Source: Zobellia russellii (GTDB lineage: Bacteria > Bacteroidota > Bacteroidia > Flavobacteriales > Flavobacteriaceae). From it: 64,000 nucleotides of DNA. Each line of letters begins with the position of its first letter. Position 1 is the first letter of the stretch. The notes beneath the pieces are model-generated. The model had not been told where the DNA came from. It did not search any database and saw only the letters and a list, made by a program, of their open reading frames with translations. The position numbers and the translations under genes are program-made. This document shows, one piece after another, positions 55,301 to 63,912 of this stretch. The DNA lies in NCBI RefSeq assembly GCF_018728565.1, contig NZ_JACSOI010000005.1:360480-424479 (forward strand), read 5' to 3'.

Positions 55301-55308
55301 TACTTTTG
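55301..55308 (+). promoter_or_regulatory. Candidate -7 element TACTTTTG for the NTPase-recQ operon
   Basis: Exact TAnnTTTG match ending one base before the ATG at 55310. The predicted transcription start would fall inside the first codons, so the match is by chance or the true start codon is different or leaderless. Confidence 0.3.
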
Positions 55309-55309
55309 C

Positions 55310-55891
55310 ATGAACAACAATTATCTATTGGATCTTAAAAAAGTAGTTATTACAGGTGGCCCAAGTACGGGCAAAACATCGGTTATAGAGAATCTTGAAA
55401 AGAAAGGTTTTCCGTGTGTTCATGAACTCATCCGAAGTATGACTTCGTCTGAAAAAAATGAAGACAAAACCACTAATTTTGAAGTTAACCCCATAGTTTC
55501 GGTAAAAGACCCTAAAAAGTTTAACCAAAATCTTTTAGACGGAAGAATAAAACAATATACCGATGCGGATTCCATAAATGGAGAGGTGGTGTTTTTTGAC
55601 CGTGGAATTCCAGATGTTCACGCCTACATGAACTGTTTTGGGCAAGAGTATAGCACAGAATTTGAAAAACCTTGTTACACCTACAAATACGATCAGATTT
55701 TATTGATGCCGCCTTGGAAGGAAATACATGTGGTGGATAACGAACGTTTTGAATCCTTTGAGGAAGCAGAACGCATTTATGAACATCTCAAAACCACATA
55801 CGAGCATGTTGGTTACCCTATAACATTAGTACCTATAGGTACAATTGAGGAACGCACCCAATTTATTTTAGAACTGCTAAACCTAAAGTAA
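55310..55891 (+). CDS. AAA/P-loop NTPase of the AAA_28 type
   Basis: A 193-residue P-loop protein with Walker A 'ITGGPSTGKTSVIENL' (about residues 14-29), the early 'VHELIRS' that binds nucleobase in this family, and 'VVFFDRGIPDVHAYM' as Walker B/DRG motif. It resembles the AAA_28 group related to thymidylate and nicotinamide-riboside kinases; the activity is not established. Its stop codon shares one base with the recQ start (TAATG), so it is co-translated with the helicase. Confidence 0.85.
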   Translation: MNNNYLLDLKKVVITGGPSTGKTSVIENLEKKGFPCVHELIRSMTSSEKNEDKTTNFEVNPIVSVKDPKKFNQNLLDGRIKQYTDADSINGEVVFFDRGIPDVHAYMNCFGQEYSTEFEKPCYTYKYDQILLMPPWKEIHVVDNERFESFEEAERIYEHLKTTYEHVGYPITLVPIGTIEERTQFILELLNLK

Positions 55892-57789
55892 TGCACAAAG
55901 ACCCGATATCCATTTTACGGCAATATTGGGGCTTTAATAGTTTTAAAGGTTCCCAGAAAAAAATCATAGATGCCATTATAGACAAACAGGATGTATTGGC
56001 CCTACTACCTACCGGTGGAGGAAAATCTGTTTGTTTTCAGGTTCCCGCCATGGCCCAAGAAGGTCTCTGTATTGTAGTTTCTCCTTTAATAGCATTAATT
56101 CAAGATCAGGTAGAAAGCCTTAAAAGAAAAGGCATAAAAGCCATTGCCCTAACTGGAGGAATTCCCTTTAATGAGCTTTTGGACCTGTTGGACAATTGCC
56201 TGTACGGCGGATACAAATTTGTCTATCTATCTCCCGAGCGTTTGCAACAAGAATTAGTCCAAGAGAAAATACGCCAAATGAACGTAAACCTCGTAGCCAT
56301 AGACGAGGCCCACTGCATTTCTCAATGGGGACACGATTTTAGGCCAGCGTATCTTGAATGCGCCCAACTACGAAAACTGTTGCCACAGACTCCAGTAATA
56401 GCACTGACCGCAACCGCTACAGACCGCGTTGCCGATGACATTATTGAGAGCCTTCGCCTTACCGCTCCTACCGTGGTAAAGGATTCTTTTGCCAGAAGCA
56501 ACATTGCTTTTAAGATTTTATGGGAGCAGGACAAACATTACAGATTGGCCCAGTTATGTTCTCAAATAGAGAAAAGCGGGATTGTTTATGTGGGCACCCG
56601 AAGAGGCACCGTAGAGCTTTCACAATTTTTAAATTCCAAAGGGTGTAGTGCTACTTTTTTTCATGGGGGAATTCCCAAAAAAGAAAAAGAGAAAAAGTTG
56701 AATCTTTGGCTAACCAACAAAATACGGATTATGGTGGCCACTAACGCTTTTGGAATGGGAGTTGACAAACCTGATGTTTCCTTGGTGGTCCACTACCAAA
56801 TACCGGATTGTCTTGAAAACTACTACCAAGAAGCCGGTAGAGCGGGACGTGACGGCCAACCAGCAGAGGCCGTTCTTATTACCAACCCTAATGACGAAGA
56901 GCAGTTAAAGAATCAGTTTTTAAGTGTGCTTCCGGACACCGCTTTTCTAAAAAAAATCTACAACAAACTCAATAATTTCTTCAGAATAGGATATGGCGAA
57001 GGAAGTCATGAAACGTTTCAATTCAATTTTAATGAATTTGTTAGAATCTATAGTTTAAATTCATTTCTAGCCTATAACGGATTAAAAATTTTAGACCGAA
57101 ACTCGGTAATTTCCCTTTCGGAATCCTTTTCAAAAAAAACACTGGTTCAGTTTATATCGGACAAGGACACTATTTTTGACTACTTGGATATGCATAAAGG
57201 CTCCGCCAATATTATCCAAACCATTTTAAGGACTTACGGTGGAATTTTTGACTTTGAGACCAAAATAGACCCAAGTTTGATGGCTAAGAAAACAAATACT
57301 TCGGAACCACATATTTTTAAAGTTCTGGAACAAATGAAGAAAGACGACATCATAACGTTTGAAGCCCACCAGAGCGATCTGGAAATTACCTTTCTTGTAC
57401 CTCGCGAAGATGACCTTACTATAAATGTCTTTGCAAAAAAAGTAAAGGAGCAGAACCAAGTGAAAACCGAAAAGGTTTTCCAAATGATAGATTACGTTAA
57501 GAACACCACTATATGTAGGAGCAAGCAGATTTTAGAATACTTTGGAGAAAAAGACACAGCAGACTGCGGTAAGTGCGATGTCTGCCTGTCAAAAGGGATT
57601 ATACAAAAACCAACTTTTGACCAAGTATCAAAAGAAATTAGCTCGTTGCTATTAGAATCACCATATACTTCAAGAGCAATCATACGTGCCATGACCTATA
57701 AAGAACCCATTGTTTTAAGGGCACTACAGCTTATGCTAGAAGATGGAGATATTACAATCAATACCAAAAACGAGTATACACTAAAATAG
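55891..57789 (+). CDS. recQ: RecQ family ATP-dependent DNA helicase
   Basis: A 632-residue superfamily 2 helicase. Walker A is 'LLPTGGGKSVCFQVP' (Lys45), the Walker B box is 'AIDEAHCISQWGHDFRPAY' (DEAH at 138-141 with the RecQ aromatic loop), and motif VI is 'YYQEAGRAGRDG'. The RQC zinc cysteines appear as 'CRSKQILEYFG' and 'CGKCDVC'. A C-terminal HRDC domain is not seen, making it a short RecQ. It unwinds 3'-to-5' in recombination and fork repair. It overlaps the NTPase gene by one base. Confidence 0.93.
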   Translation: MHKDPISILRQYWGFNSFKGSQKKIIDAIIDKQDVLALLPTGGGKSVCFQVPAMAQEGLCIVVSPLIALIQDQVESLKRKGIKAIALTGGIPFNELLDLLDNCLYGGYKFVYLSPERLQQELVQEKIRQMNVNLVAIDEAHCISQWGHDFRPAYLECAQLRKLLPQTPVIALTATATDRVADDIIESLRLTAPTVVKDSFARSNIAFKILWEQDKHYRLAQLCSQIEKSGIVYVGTRRGTVELSQFLNSKGCSATFFHGGIPKKEKEKKLNLWLTNKIRIMVATNAFGMGVDKPDVSLVVHYQIPDCLENYYQEAGRAGRDGQPAEAVLITNPNDEEQLKNQFLSVLPDTAFLKKIYNKLNNFFRIGYGEGSHETFQFNFNEFVRIYSLNSFLAYNGLKILDRNSVISLSESFSKKTLVQFISDKDTIFDYLDMHKGSANIIQTILRTYGGIFDFETKIDPSLMAKKTNTSEPHIFKVLEQMKKDDIITFEAHQSDLEITFLVPREDDLTINVFAKKVKEQNQVKTEKVFQMIDYVKNTTICRSKQILEYFGEKDTADCGKCDVCLSKGIIQKPTFDQVSKEISSLLLESPYTSRAIIRAMTYKEPIVLRALQLMLEDGDITINTKNEYTLK

Positions 57790-57824
57790 GTTTTACTTCA
57801 TTCGAAATAAAAATAGAGAACACA

Positions 57825-58772
57825 ATGAGAGATTTACGCATCGTTTTTATGGGAACCCCAGAGTTCGCCACTACCATTTTAGCCTCACTTGTAGAAAACA
57901 ACTATAATGTGGTAGGTGTAATAACGGCACCGGACAGACCTGCCGGAAGGGGGCGAAACCTGCAACAATCGCACGTAAAAAAGTACGCCCTAGAAAACAA
58001 TCTAAAAGTACTCCAGCCTACCAATCTTAAAAATGATGATTTCTTAAGCGAATTAAAGGCGTTAAATGCCAATCTTCAGGTTGTGGTTGCTTTTCGCATG
58101 TTACCCAAAGCCGTATGGGCCATGCCGGAATACGGTACTTTTAACCTGCACGCATCACTTTTGCCCGATTATAGAGGGGCTGCGCCTATAAACTGGGCCA
58201 TAATGAACGGAGAAAAAGAAACAGGGGTTACCACTTTCTTTATAGACGATAAAATAGACACCGGAGAAATTATCTTGCAAGACCGTACGGATATTGACGA
58301 AAATATGTCTGCCGGGGAATTACATGACAAATTAATGGTCATGGGAGCCAACCTTGTTCTAAGGACGGCAGAAGCCATTGCCAAAGGCCCGGTGACCACT
58401 ATAGCTCAACCTACTACAAAAGAATCAAAAGAAGCTTTTAAGATACATAAGGATACGTGCGAAATTAATTGGAATGCTCCTATAAATGATATATATAACC
58501 ATATAAGAGGATTAAGCCCTTACCCCGGTGCTTGGACCAACTTGATAAATGGGGAAGAAAAGATCTTTGTAAAAATCTATGCCACTGCGAAGGAAAAAAC
58601 TGACCATCAATTACAAGTAGGAGAAATAGAGGCTACTAAAAAGGAACTCAAAATTGCAGTAGACGGAGGCTATATTAACCTATTGGAAATGCAATTACCA
58701 GGTAAGAGAAAAATGAAAGTAACCGATGTTCTAAATGGCCTAAACTTGCAAAAAAATGCTAAAATGGCGTAA
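57825..58772 (+). CDS. fmt: Methionyl-tRNA formyltransferase
   Basis: A 315-residue enzyme that formylates initiator Met-tRNA with 10-formyl-THF. The N-terminal 'IVFMGTPEFATTILASLV', the catalytic block 'FNLHASLLPDYRGAAPINWA' (Asn and His) with 'TTFFIDDKIDTGEI' (Asp), and the C-terminal tRNA-binding domain ('IRGLSPYPGAWTN') are all present at normal length. It follows recQ by 35 bases. Confidence 0.95.
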   Translation: MRDLRIVFMGTPEFATTILASLVENNYNVVGVITAPDRPAGRGRNLQQSHVKKYALENNLKVLQPTNLKNDDFLSELKALNANLQVVVAFRMLPKAVWAMPEYGTFNLHASLLPDYRGAAPINWAIMNGEKETGVTTFFIDDKIDTGEIILQDRTDIDENMSAGELHDKLMVMGANLVLRTAEAIAKGPVTTIAQPTTKESKEAFKIHKDTCEINWNAPINDIYNHIRGLSPYPGAWTNLINGEEKIFVKIYATAKEKTDHQLQVGEIEATKKELKIAVDGGYINLLEMQLPGKRKMKVTDVLNGLNLQKNAKMA

Positions 58773-58873
58773 AGCCCTAGTATCATTGGGCTGCGAGAAG
58801 CGTAAAAAAAGCCCTACTTTATCAACAAACGCCTATAGTTATTAACAAAAACGCCGATTTCCCCCCAATTTAC

Positions 58874-58903
58874 TTGCGTTGGAAGCAAATCCGTATAAAT
58901 TTG
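58874..58903 (+). promoter_or_regulatory. Promoter of the HU gene (TTG, 19-base spacer, TAAATTTG)
   Basis: TTG at 58874-58876 and TAAATTTG at 58896-58903 with a 19-base spacer fit the Bacteroidota vegetative promoter exactly. The leader would be about 37 bases long and AT-rich. Confidence 0.7.
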
Positions 58904-58946
58904 TTTAACATTAAAATACGTTTAACAACAATTAATTAATTAAATT

Positions 58947-59219
58947 ATGAACAAAACAGAATTGATCGATGCAATGGCAGCAGACGCCGGCATCACAAAA
59001 GCCGCAGCAAAAAAAGCATTGGAATCTTTCCTAGGAAATGTTGAAGGTTCTCTTAAAGGAGGTAACCGAGTTTCTTTAGTTGGTTTTGGATCTTGGTCAG
59101 TATCAAAAAGAAATGCAAGAGAAGGAAGAAACCCATCTACGGGTAAAACCATCAAAATTGCAGCTAAGAACGTTGTTAAGTTCAAAGCAGGATCTGACTT
59201 GGCTAATTCAGTAAACTAA
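58947..59219 (+). CDS. hup: HU family DNA-binding protein
   Basis: A 90-residue nucleoid protein. 'MNKTELIDAMAADAGITKAA' is the dimer helix, 'FGSWSVSKRNAREGRNPSTG' the DNA-binding arm with the conserved NP turn, and 'KNVVKFKAGSDLANSV' the C-terminus. It bends and compacts DNA. It is single-gene, between a consensus promoter and a strong terminator. Confidence 0.95.
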   Translation: MNKTELIDAMAADAGITKAAAKKALESFLGNVEGSLKGGNRVSLVGFGSWSVSKRNAREGRNPSTGKTIKIAAKNVVKFKAGSDLANSVN

Positions 59220-59242
59220 GACTTACGAGCCATATTATAAGA

Positions 59243-59274
59243 AAAGCGTCTACAGTGTAGACGCTTTTTTTTTA
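59243..59274 (+). terminator. Terminator of the HU gene
   Basis: AGCGTCTAC pairs with GTAGACGCT around a three-base loop, followed by a run of nine T, 25 bases after the stop. Confidence 0.92.
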
Positions 59275-59332
59275 TTCGTATTTGCTTTTTATAAGAAATG
59301 TCTTATTTTAGTTATAACTAGTTCATATAATT

Positions 59333-59893
59333 ATGGTAGATCTGAAACCAAACAAAGGCAAGCTCCTAATTGCCGAACCGACCTTAACCGGAGACGTGTC
59401 CTTTAATCGTTCAGTAGTTCTTTTAGCGGAGCATAACGAAGAGGGATCCGTTGGTTTTATCTTAAACAAACCTTTAGAGTACACCATTAGCGAGCTTATA
59501 ACCGAAATAGAAATCCCGTTTCAAGTATATAACGGTGGTCCTGTTGAGCAGGACAATCTTTATTTTATTCATAAAGTCCCGGATTTAATTGCCAATAGCA
59601 TTGAGATTTCCGATGGTATTTATTGGGGAGGAGATTTTGAGAATACCATTGGCCTTATCAACGAAAAAATAATATCGGAAAATGATATCCGGTTTTTCCT
59701 TGGTTACTCAGGTTGGTCTTCATTCCAATTGGACAAAGAGCTACTTTCCAAATCTTGGATCGTTGTAGAAAATGACTATGAAAGCTCCCTGATCCATAAA
59801 TCTTCCGAAGCATTTTGGAAAGAGAAAATGGTAGAACTGGGCGGTGATTATCTTCTTTGGTCCAATTCTCCCGAAAACCCAAGCTTAAATTAA
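59333..59893 (+). CDS. YqgE/AlgH family protein (UPF0301)
   Basis: A 186-residue protein with the family marks 'GKLLIAEPTLTGDVSFNRSV', 'GSVGFILNKPL', 'VYNGGPVEQDNLYFIH' and 'IRFFLGYSGWSSFQLDKEL'. The YqgE/AlgH family is widespread, and its molecular role is unknown. Single gene with a run of AT bases before the ATG; converges on the class IV aminotransferase gene. Confidence 0.93.
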   Translation: MVDLKPNKGKLLIAEPTLTGDVSFNRSVVLLAEHNEEGSVGFILNKPLEYTISELITEIEIPFQVYNGGPVEQDNLYFIHKVPDLIANSIEISDGIYWGGDFENTIGLINEKIISENDIRFFLGYSGWSSFQLDKELLSKSWIVVENDYESSLIHKSSEAFWKEKMVELGGDYLLWSNSPENPSLN

Positions 59894-59908
59894 AGCTGCA
59901 CCTTAGTC

Positions 59909-60751
59909 TTAAGAAAGACGTGCCGTTGCATTTAACTTGCCCAAAAGTTCTTTTGCTACCGCATTCCCAAATTCTTTTTTCCTGTACTTGGTAACAGGCT
60001 GTATACCCACAATGCTGTTTGTAATGAACAATTCATCTGCCTTTTGCAGTTCAAAAGGAGATATGGAGGCTTCTTGAAATTCGTAACCCTCAATTTTGCT
60101 CAAAATATCGATTAGTTTCTTTCTAACAATACCTTTAAGGCAACCATCTTTTAATGGAGGAGTTTTTATTACCCCGTTCTTTACAAGAAAAATATTGCCA
60201 TTTAAAGCTTCTACTACTTGTTTTAAACCGTTCAATAGAAGACAATTTTGGTAATCGTTTTCCTTGGCAAAAACACTTCCTACCACATTTATAATCTTAT
60301 TGTTCGTTTTTAAGGTAGATAACATGTCCGCATTTACGTAGAAATCCTTAAAAAGTTCCACCTCATAAGAATCTTCACTTAACACGAAAAAAGGGCTTTT
60401 AAGTGGCAAAGCTTCTATACAATAGCTGATTTCATTTGTTGCTGGTAGATAAAGACCTCCCTTTTCCCTAAAAATAGTGAGTCTAACCCTAGATTGGCCT
60501 CCTAAATCATTTGCCTCTACTATCTCACCTATTTTAGACTCCAAGAACTCCATAGTGAACTCCATTGGTATTTCCATACGGAGAATACGCATAGAAGCCA
60601 TTAACCTAAGGTAATGGTCTTCCCAGAAAAAGAGTTTCCCGTTAACCATTCTCATGGTTTCAAAAAGGGAGTCACCATAACGTAACCCTCTGTTCTGGTG
60701 GTCTAAAAATTGTATGTTTTCCTCTAGTAGATTTCCGTTGTAGCTAACCAT
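59909..60751 (-). CDS. Class IV aminotransferase (BCAT / aminodeoxychorismate lyase family)
   Basis: A 280-residue fold-type IV PLP enzyme with 'NRGLRYGDSLFETMRMVNGK' and a lysine in 'MLSTLKTNNKIINVVGSVFA'. The C-terminal 'ADELFITNSIVGIQPVTKYR' is the cofactor phosphate-side loop. It could be an aminodeoxychorismate lyase (PabC) or a branched-chain aminotransferase; the short length favours PabC. I use the ATG at 60751. The frame opens earlier at a TTG (60781), but those ten codons form a perfect terminator-like hairpin that ends in a T run touching the ATG. Confidence 0.87.
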   Translation of the reverse strand: MVSYNGNLLEENIQFLDHQNRGLRYGDSLFETMRMVNGKLFFWEDHYLRLMASMRILRMEIPMEFTMEFLESKIGEIVEANDLGGQSRVRLTIFREKGGLYLPATNEISYCIEALPLKSPFFVLSEDSYEVELFKDFYVNADMLSTLKTNNKIINVVGSVFAKENDYQNCLLLNGLKQVVEALNGNIFLVKNGVIKTPPLKDGCLKGIVRKKLIDILSKIEGYEFQEASISPFELQKADELFITNSIVGIQPVTKYRKKEFGNAVAKELLGKLNATARLS

Positions 60752-60778
60752 AAAAAAGTCCCGATAATTTATCGGGAC
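60752..60778 (-). terminator. Terminator hairpin abutting the aminotransferase start codon
   Basis: On the reverse strand GTCCCGATA-AAT-TATCGGGAC forms a perfect nine-pair stem, followed directly by TTTTTT and then the ATG at 60751. It ends the START-like gene transcript 31 bases after its stop. Its position at the next start codon also makes it a candidate attenuator. Confidence 0.8.
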
Positions 60779-60808
60779 CAAATATAAGATGATATTAGAA
60801 GAATACGG

Positions 60809-61192
60809 TTACTTAGAGCCTAAAACCTGTTTAAGATCCGTTACTTGATTGGTCCAAAGCATTTTGGCCTCATCTACTTCATCTTCCTCTGCAAAATCAG
60901 TTATAAATAGTGATACATCCTTGGTAATTTCATCAACAATTATTTTCAATTCAAAATATGAATCGTCTTCATTGTCTACCCATGCGAATTTTACAAATTC
61001 ATCACTTTTTCGCTTCAATAATTTTGCTTCCTCTTCGGCACCGTCCCATATAAAACTGAACATTTCACCTCTGGAGTTTACATTATCGGCAAACCATTCG
61101 GAAAGTCCTGACGGGGTTGACAAGTACGTATATAGCAACTGTGGCGAAGATTGTATTACAAATTCTAGTTCAAATTTTATTTTATCGTCCAT
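60809..61192 (-). CDS. START-like domain protein
   Basis: A 127-residue helix-grip protein of the Bacteroidota START-like type: 'KFELEFVIQSSPQLLYTYLS', 'PSGLSEWFADNVNSRG', and 'WTNQVTDLKQVLGSK' at the end. It resembles AHSA1/START_2 proteins that bind hydrophobic ligands or assist Hsp90, but no activity is known for this group. It sits just upstream of the class IV aminotransferase gene, a pairing I recall as frequent in this phylum. Confidence 0.85.
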   Translation of the reverse strand: MDDKIKFELEFVIQSSPQLLYTYLSTPSGLSEWFADNVNSRGEMFSFIWDGAEEEAKLLKRKSDEFVKFAWVDNEDDSYFELKIIVDEITKDVSLFITDFAEEDEVDEAKMLWTNQVTDLKQVLGSK

Positions 61193-61297
61193 TCTTAAGT
61201 GTTTACGATGGGCAATATATAGATTTCCTTATGATAAAAAAATAAAAGAGATAGAATAATTTTAGCAAAGTATTGCCCAAGAACAAGAAATAAACTT

Positions 61298-61305
61298 TAT
61301 ATTTG
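61298..61305 (+). promoter_or_regulatory. Candidate -7 element TATATTTG for tRNA-Met
   Basis: Exact TAnnTTTG match ending 23 bases before the tRNA 5' end. A TTG at 61273-61275 lies 22 bases upstream, slightly further than usual. Confidence 0.55.
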
Positions 61306-61328
61306 CAGCCGTTTAGAAATAACAATAC

Positions 61329-61402
61329 GGCGAGGTAGCTCAGTTGGTTAGAGCGTCGGATTCATAACCCGGAGGTCGGGGGATCGTGCCCCCCTCTCGC
61401 TA
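61329..61402 (+). tRNA. tRNA-Met (anticodon CAT), elongator type; probable integration site
   Basis: The 74-base gene folds with acceptor GGCGAGG/TCTCGCT (two G-U pairs), D arm GCTC/GAGC, anticodon loop TTCATAA (CAT) on a stem with an A31-C39 mismatch, variable loop AGGTC and T stem GGGGG/CCCCC. CCA is not encoded. A paired 1-72 end argues against initiator tRNA; a tRNA-Ile with modified CAT is possible. The T loop ATCGTGC has A54 and T58 instead of T54 and A58. A tyrosine recombinase gene begins about 110 bases downstream, so its 3' end is the likely attachment site. Confidence 0.9.
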
Positions 61403-61425
61403 CAAGGCTTAAAACCAATGAAAAC

Positions 61426-61457
61426 AACGGTTTGTGTACTCACAAGCCGTTTTTTTA
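61426..61457 (+). terminator. Terminator of tRNA-Met
   Basis: AACGGTTTGTG pairs with CACAAGCCGTT (one G-T pair) around TACT, followed by a T run. It lies 24 bases past the tRNA and overlaps the upstream part of the integrase frame, which supports an integrase start further down. Confidence 0.85.
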
Positions 61458-61513
61458 TGCCTTCTATTTCCGTACTTTTACAAAACGTACACGAAACAGT
61501 ACACACTTTTAGA

Positions 61514-62908
61514 ATGAAACCAAACTTTACCGAGCCAAAGATTTATACTGGCGGAGTGGATATTAAACAGTGGTCCAAACTCAGCAAAACTGAACAAGAA
61601 AATGCCCTGAACAAATCTTGGTATATCTATTTTTCCTTTCGTGATCCTAATACTGGGATACTTAAACGCCAACCCAACATCAAAGCTGGTGCGAACCGAT
61701 TTACCAATAAAAGGGAGCGACTTTCCTTTCTTAAAATTCTTCAGGCTAAGTTAATTTTGCTTTTGAACGAAGGGTTTAGTCCTTATCAAAGAAATATAGA
61801 ACTGGAAAATAAGTTCAAAAACCCTGAACAGGCCAGCGAGCAAATTAAAGATACTCCTCAGCTCCCCGTGAAAAAAACTGAAGAGTCCAAAAAAGTAATT
61901 GTTCCAAAACCGACCGCACCACCACCCCCTAAAGAAATAGATATTTTTTCTGCGTTGGATAACGAACCCATTGAGGGGAATGATGAAATCAATGAAACTA
62001 CAGAGGAACCCAAAATATCTGTTGCGGAAGCTTTTGAACTCGGTTTTAAAATAAAAAAGAGTACTCTTAACGCTAATTCGTTTTCAAAGTATTCAAATCG
62101 GATTATCAGGTTCCAGAAGTGGTTGGATGAAAACAATGTCGATACTTCGGATATTAAGAATATAAATAAGAAAATCGTCATTCAACATTTAAATTGGGTA
62201 CTTCAAAAAACCAGTGCCAGAAACAGGAACAATGTAAGAACAGCTTTAAGTTCCTTTTTTACCACTCTGGAGAACAATGAACTGATAGAAGATAACTTCA
62301 TCCTTAAAATCAACATATTGAAATCTGTTCCTAAACGGAACAAAACCTACACACCTCAATTAATAAAGGATATTGACAATTATATGACTGAGAACGATCC
62401 ATTATTACGTTTGTTCGTTCAATTTGTATCCTACAACTTTTTACGCCCTATTGAAGTGTGCAGATTAAAAATAAGAGATGTTGATGTTCAAGACCAAAAA
62501 CTATATGTTAGAGCAAAAAACAAGCCTGTAAAAATAAAGATCATACCAAAAATCATGCTTGATGTATTACCAGATATTTCAAAAATGAGAAAGGATGATT
62601 TTCTTTTTACCCCATACGGAATTGGCGGAAAATGGGAGGCCGATGAAACTCAGAAAAGAAACTACTTTTCTAAGCGCTACAAAAAAGTCAAGGACCATTT
62701 TAAACTAGGGGAAGAATACGGCCTATATAGTTTTAGGCATACCTTTATTACGCGCCTTTATAGGGAAATGGAGAAAAATAGTACTCCAGAAGTTGTAAAA
62801 AGTAGATTGATGCTTATAACCGGACATTCTACAAGAGATTCGTTAGATAAATACCTTAGGGATATAGACGCTGCGTTACCGGAAGATTACTCAAAGCTTT
62901 TAGAATAA
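61514..62908 (+). CDS. Tyrosine recombinase / integrase of a mobile element
   Basis: The ATG at 61514 gives 464 residues; an earlier frame from 61418 would begin inside the tRNA terminator. A putative arm-binding N-terminal region is followed by a proline-rich linker ('VPKPTAPPPPKEIDIF'), a SAM-like core-binding domain (about residues 185-290) and the catalytic domain. Arg I is in 'NFLRPIEVCRLKIRD', box II reads 'YSFRHTFITRLY' (Tyr instead of the first His), the late His is in 'LITGHSTRDS' and the nucleophile Tyr in 'LDKYLRDID'. It probably integrates the element at the adjoining tRNA-Met. Confidence 0.93.
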   Translation: MKPNFTEPKIYTGGVDIKQWSKLSKTEQENALNKSWYIYFSFRDPNTGILKRQPNIKAGANRFTNKRERLSFLKILQAKLILLLNEGFSPYQRNIELENKFKNPEQASEQIKDTPQLPVKKTEESKKVIVPKPTAPPPPKEIDIFSALDNEPIEGNDEINETTEEPKISVAEAFELGFKIKKSTLNANSFSKYSNRIIRFQKWLDENNVDTSDIKNINKKIVIQHLNWVLQKTSARNRNNVRTALSSFFTTLENNELIEDNFILKINILKSVPKRNKTYTPQLIKDIDNYMTENDPLLRLFVQFVSYNFLRPIEVCRLKIRDVDVQDQKLYVRAKNKPVKIKIIPKIMLDVLPDISKMRKDDFLFTPYGIGGKWEADETQKRNYFSKRYKKVKDHFKLGEEYGLYSFRHTFITRLYREMEKNSTPEVVKSRLMLITGHSTRDSLDKYLRDIDAALPEDYSKLLE

Positions 62909-62926
62909 TAGAATTAAATTGAACCA

Positions 62927-63730
62927 ATGACTTACTTCGGACTATTAAAAGACTTGGATTTGAATTCTGTAACTCTAAACGAGCTAAAAGAAATACATCT
63001 ATCCAATGGATTGTTTCAAAAAGTGGACCGTGTCATGCTTTCCCTTGATAAGAGCCCGAATCCGGTTACTCAACAAAACAGTCAACCGGTGTACATACCC
63101 AATAGCGAAATGTGCAAAGAATTTTATGATTACATCCTTGAGGTTTATGAGGATGTAATCGAAAATTCCCTAATAGGGTTTCTATACAACTTTGAAGAAG
63201 ATGTCATGGGGCTCGATGAAATAGAGACTAGAAAGATTGCCCTGAATTATTATAAAGAGATTGCTCAGTTTATCATAAATGATGAATTTGATATCCTTAG
63301 CGTTAACAACTCGGAAACTGGCTTTACTAATATGAAAAGGGCAAAAAAGCTAGAGCTTTTTAATATGAGAAAGGAAGTATTACAAGAAATACTTGTTACC
63401 CAAAACCCTATGCCACTCACCCACTTCCTTGTTGGTGACACTAACTATTTTGATGAAACCTTAATATCTAAACTTCCTATATTTGATGAAATACTGAAGT
63501 TTGAAGCTTCATTAAGAATTATGTTGATTTTAAATGAACAATATAATTTTGAACAGGGTGACACCAATTCTAACCTTGCCGCAAAACGGCAATCAGCATC
63601 TTCGCCAGAAAAGAAACTAAAAGTTAAAAAGAAAAAGGCACCCCTATTATCTGAAAGTGATGCCATAAACTTTTTGATTGACAATGTTTTTATTAAACAA
63701 GCGGAAAAGAATACAACCAGAATCTCCTAG
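62927..63730 (+). CDS. Hypothetical protein of the mobile element
   Basis: A 267-residue, mostly helical protein without signal peptide or membrane segments. The first two-thirds are acidic ('EFYDYILEVYEDVIENSLIG'). Near the end a low-complexity basic patch ('EKKLKVKKKKAP') is followed by a short helix. I recognise no family or catalytic motif. It starts 18 bases after the integrase stop on the same strand, so it is probably co-transcribed and may be an accessory protein of excision, transfer or regulation. That is only a guess. Confidence 0.7.
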   Translation: MTYFGLLKDLDLNSVTLNELKEIHLSNGLFQKVDRVMLSLDKSPNPVTQQNSQPVYIPNSEMCKEFYDYILEVYEDVIENSLIGFLYNFEEDVMGLDEIETRKIALNYYKEIAQFIINDEFDILSVNNSETGFTNMKRAKKLELFNMRKEVLQEILVTQNPMPLTHFLVGDTNYFDETLISKLPIFDEILKFEASLRIMLILNEQYNFEQGDTNSNLAAKRQSASSPEKKLKVKKKKAPLLSESDAINFLIDNVFIKQAEKNTTRIS

Positions 63731-63909
63731 TAATTTTCGCCGTATTCAATCCAAATCTTTAATTGAAATTCAACAAGAATGGAAAACACTTGGTCCTGAT
63801 TACAGTAGTATATACCATTTTTGACCGTTCTCTCCATGATTAGGCCACGTGCAAGAGAAAATGTAAACTATTGATTATCAGGTTCTAAAAATATATTGTA
63901 TTCTAAAAA
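63731..63909. other. Noncoding stretch between the unknown gene and the tandem repeat array
   Basis: About 180 AT-rich bases with no clear gene, terminator or exact TAnnTTTG element. A small palindrome-like CCACGTG occurs at 63848-63854. It leads into an A-rich run before the ATG at 63910. Confidence 0.5.
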
Positions 63910-63912
63910 ATG

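Noticed and set aside
61418..61513. N-terminal extension of the integrase
   Set aside because: The sequence includes the tRNA-Met terminator hairpin; the ATG at 61514 is more plausible.
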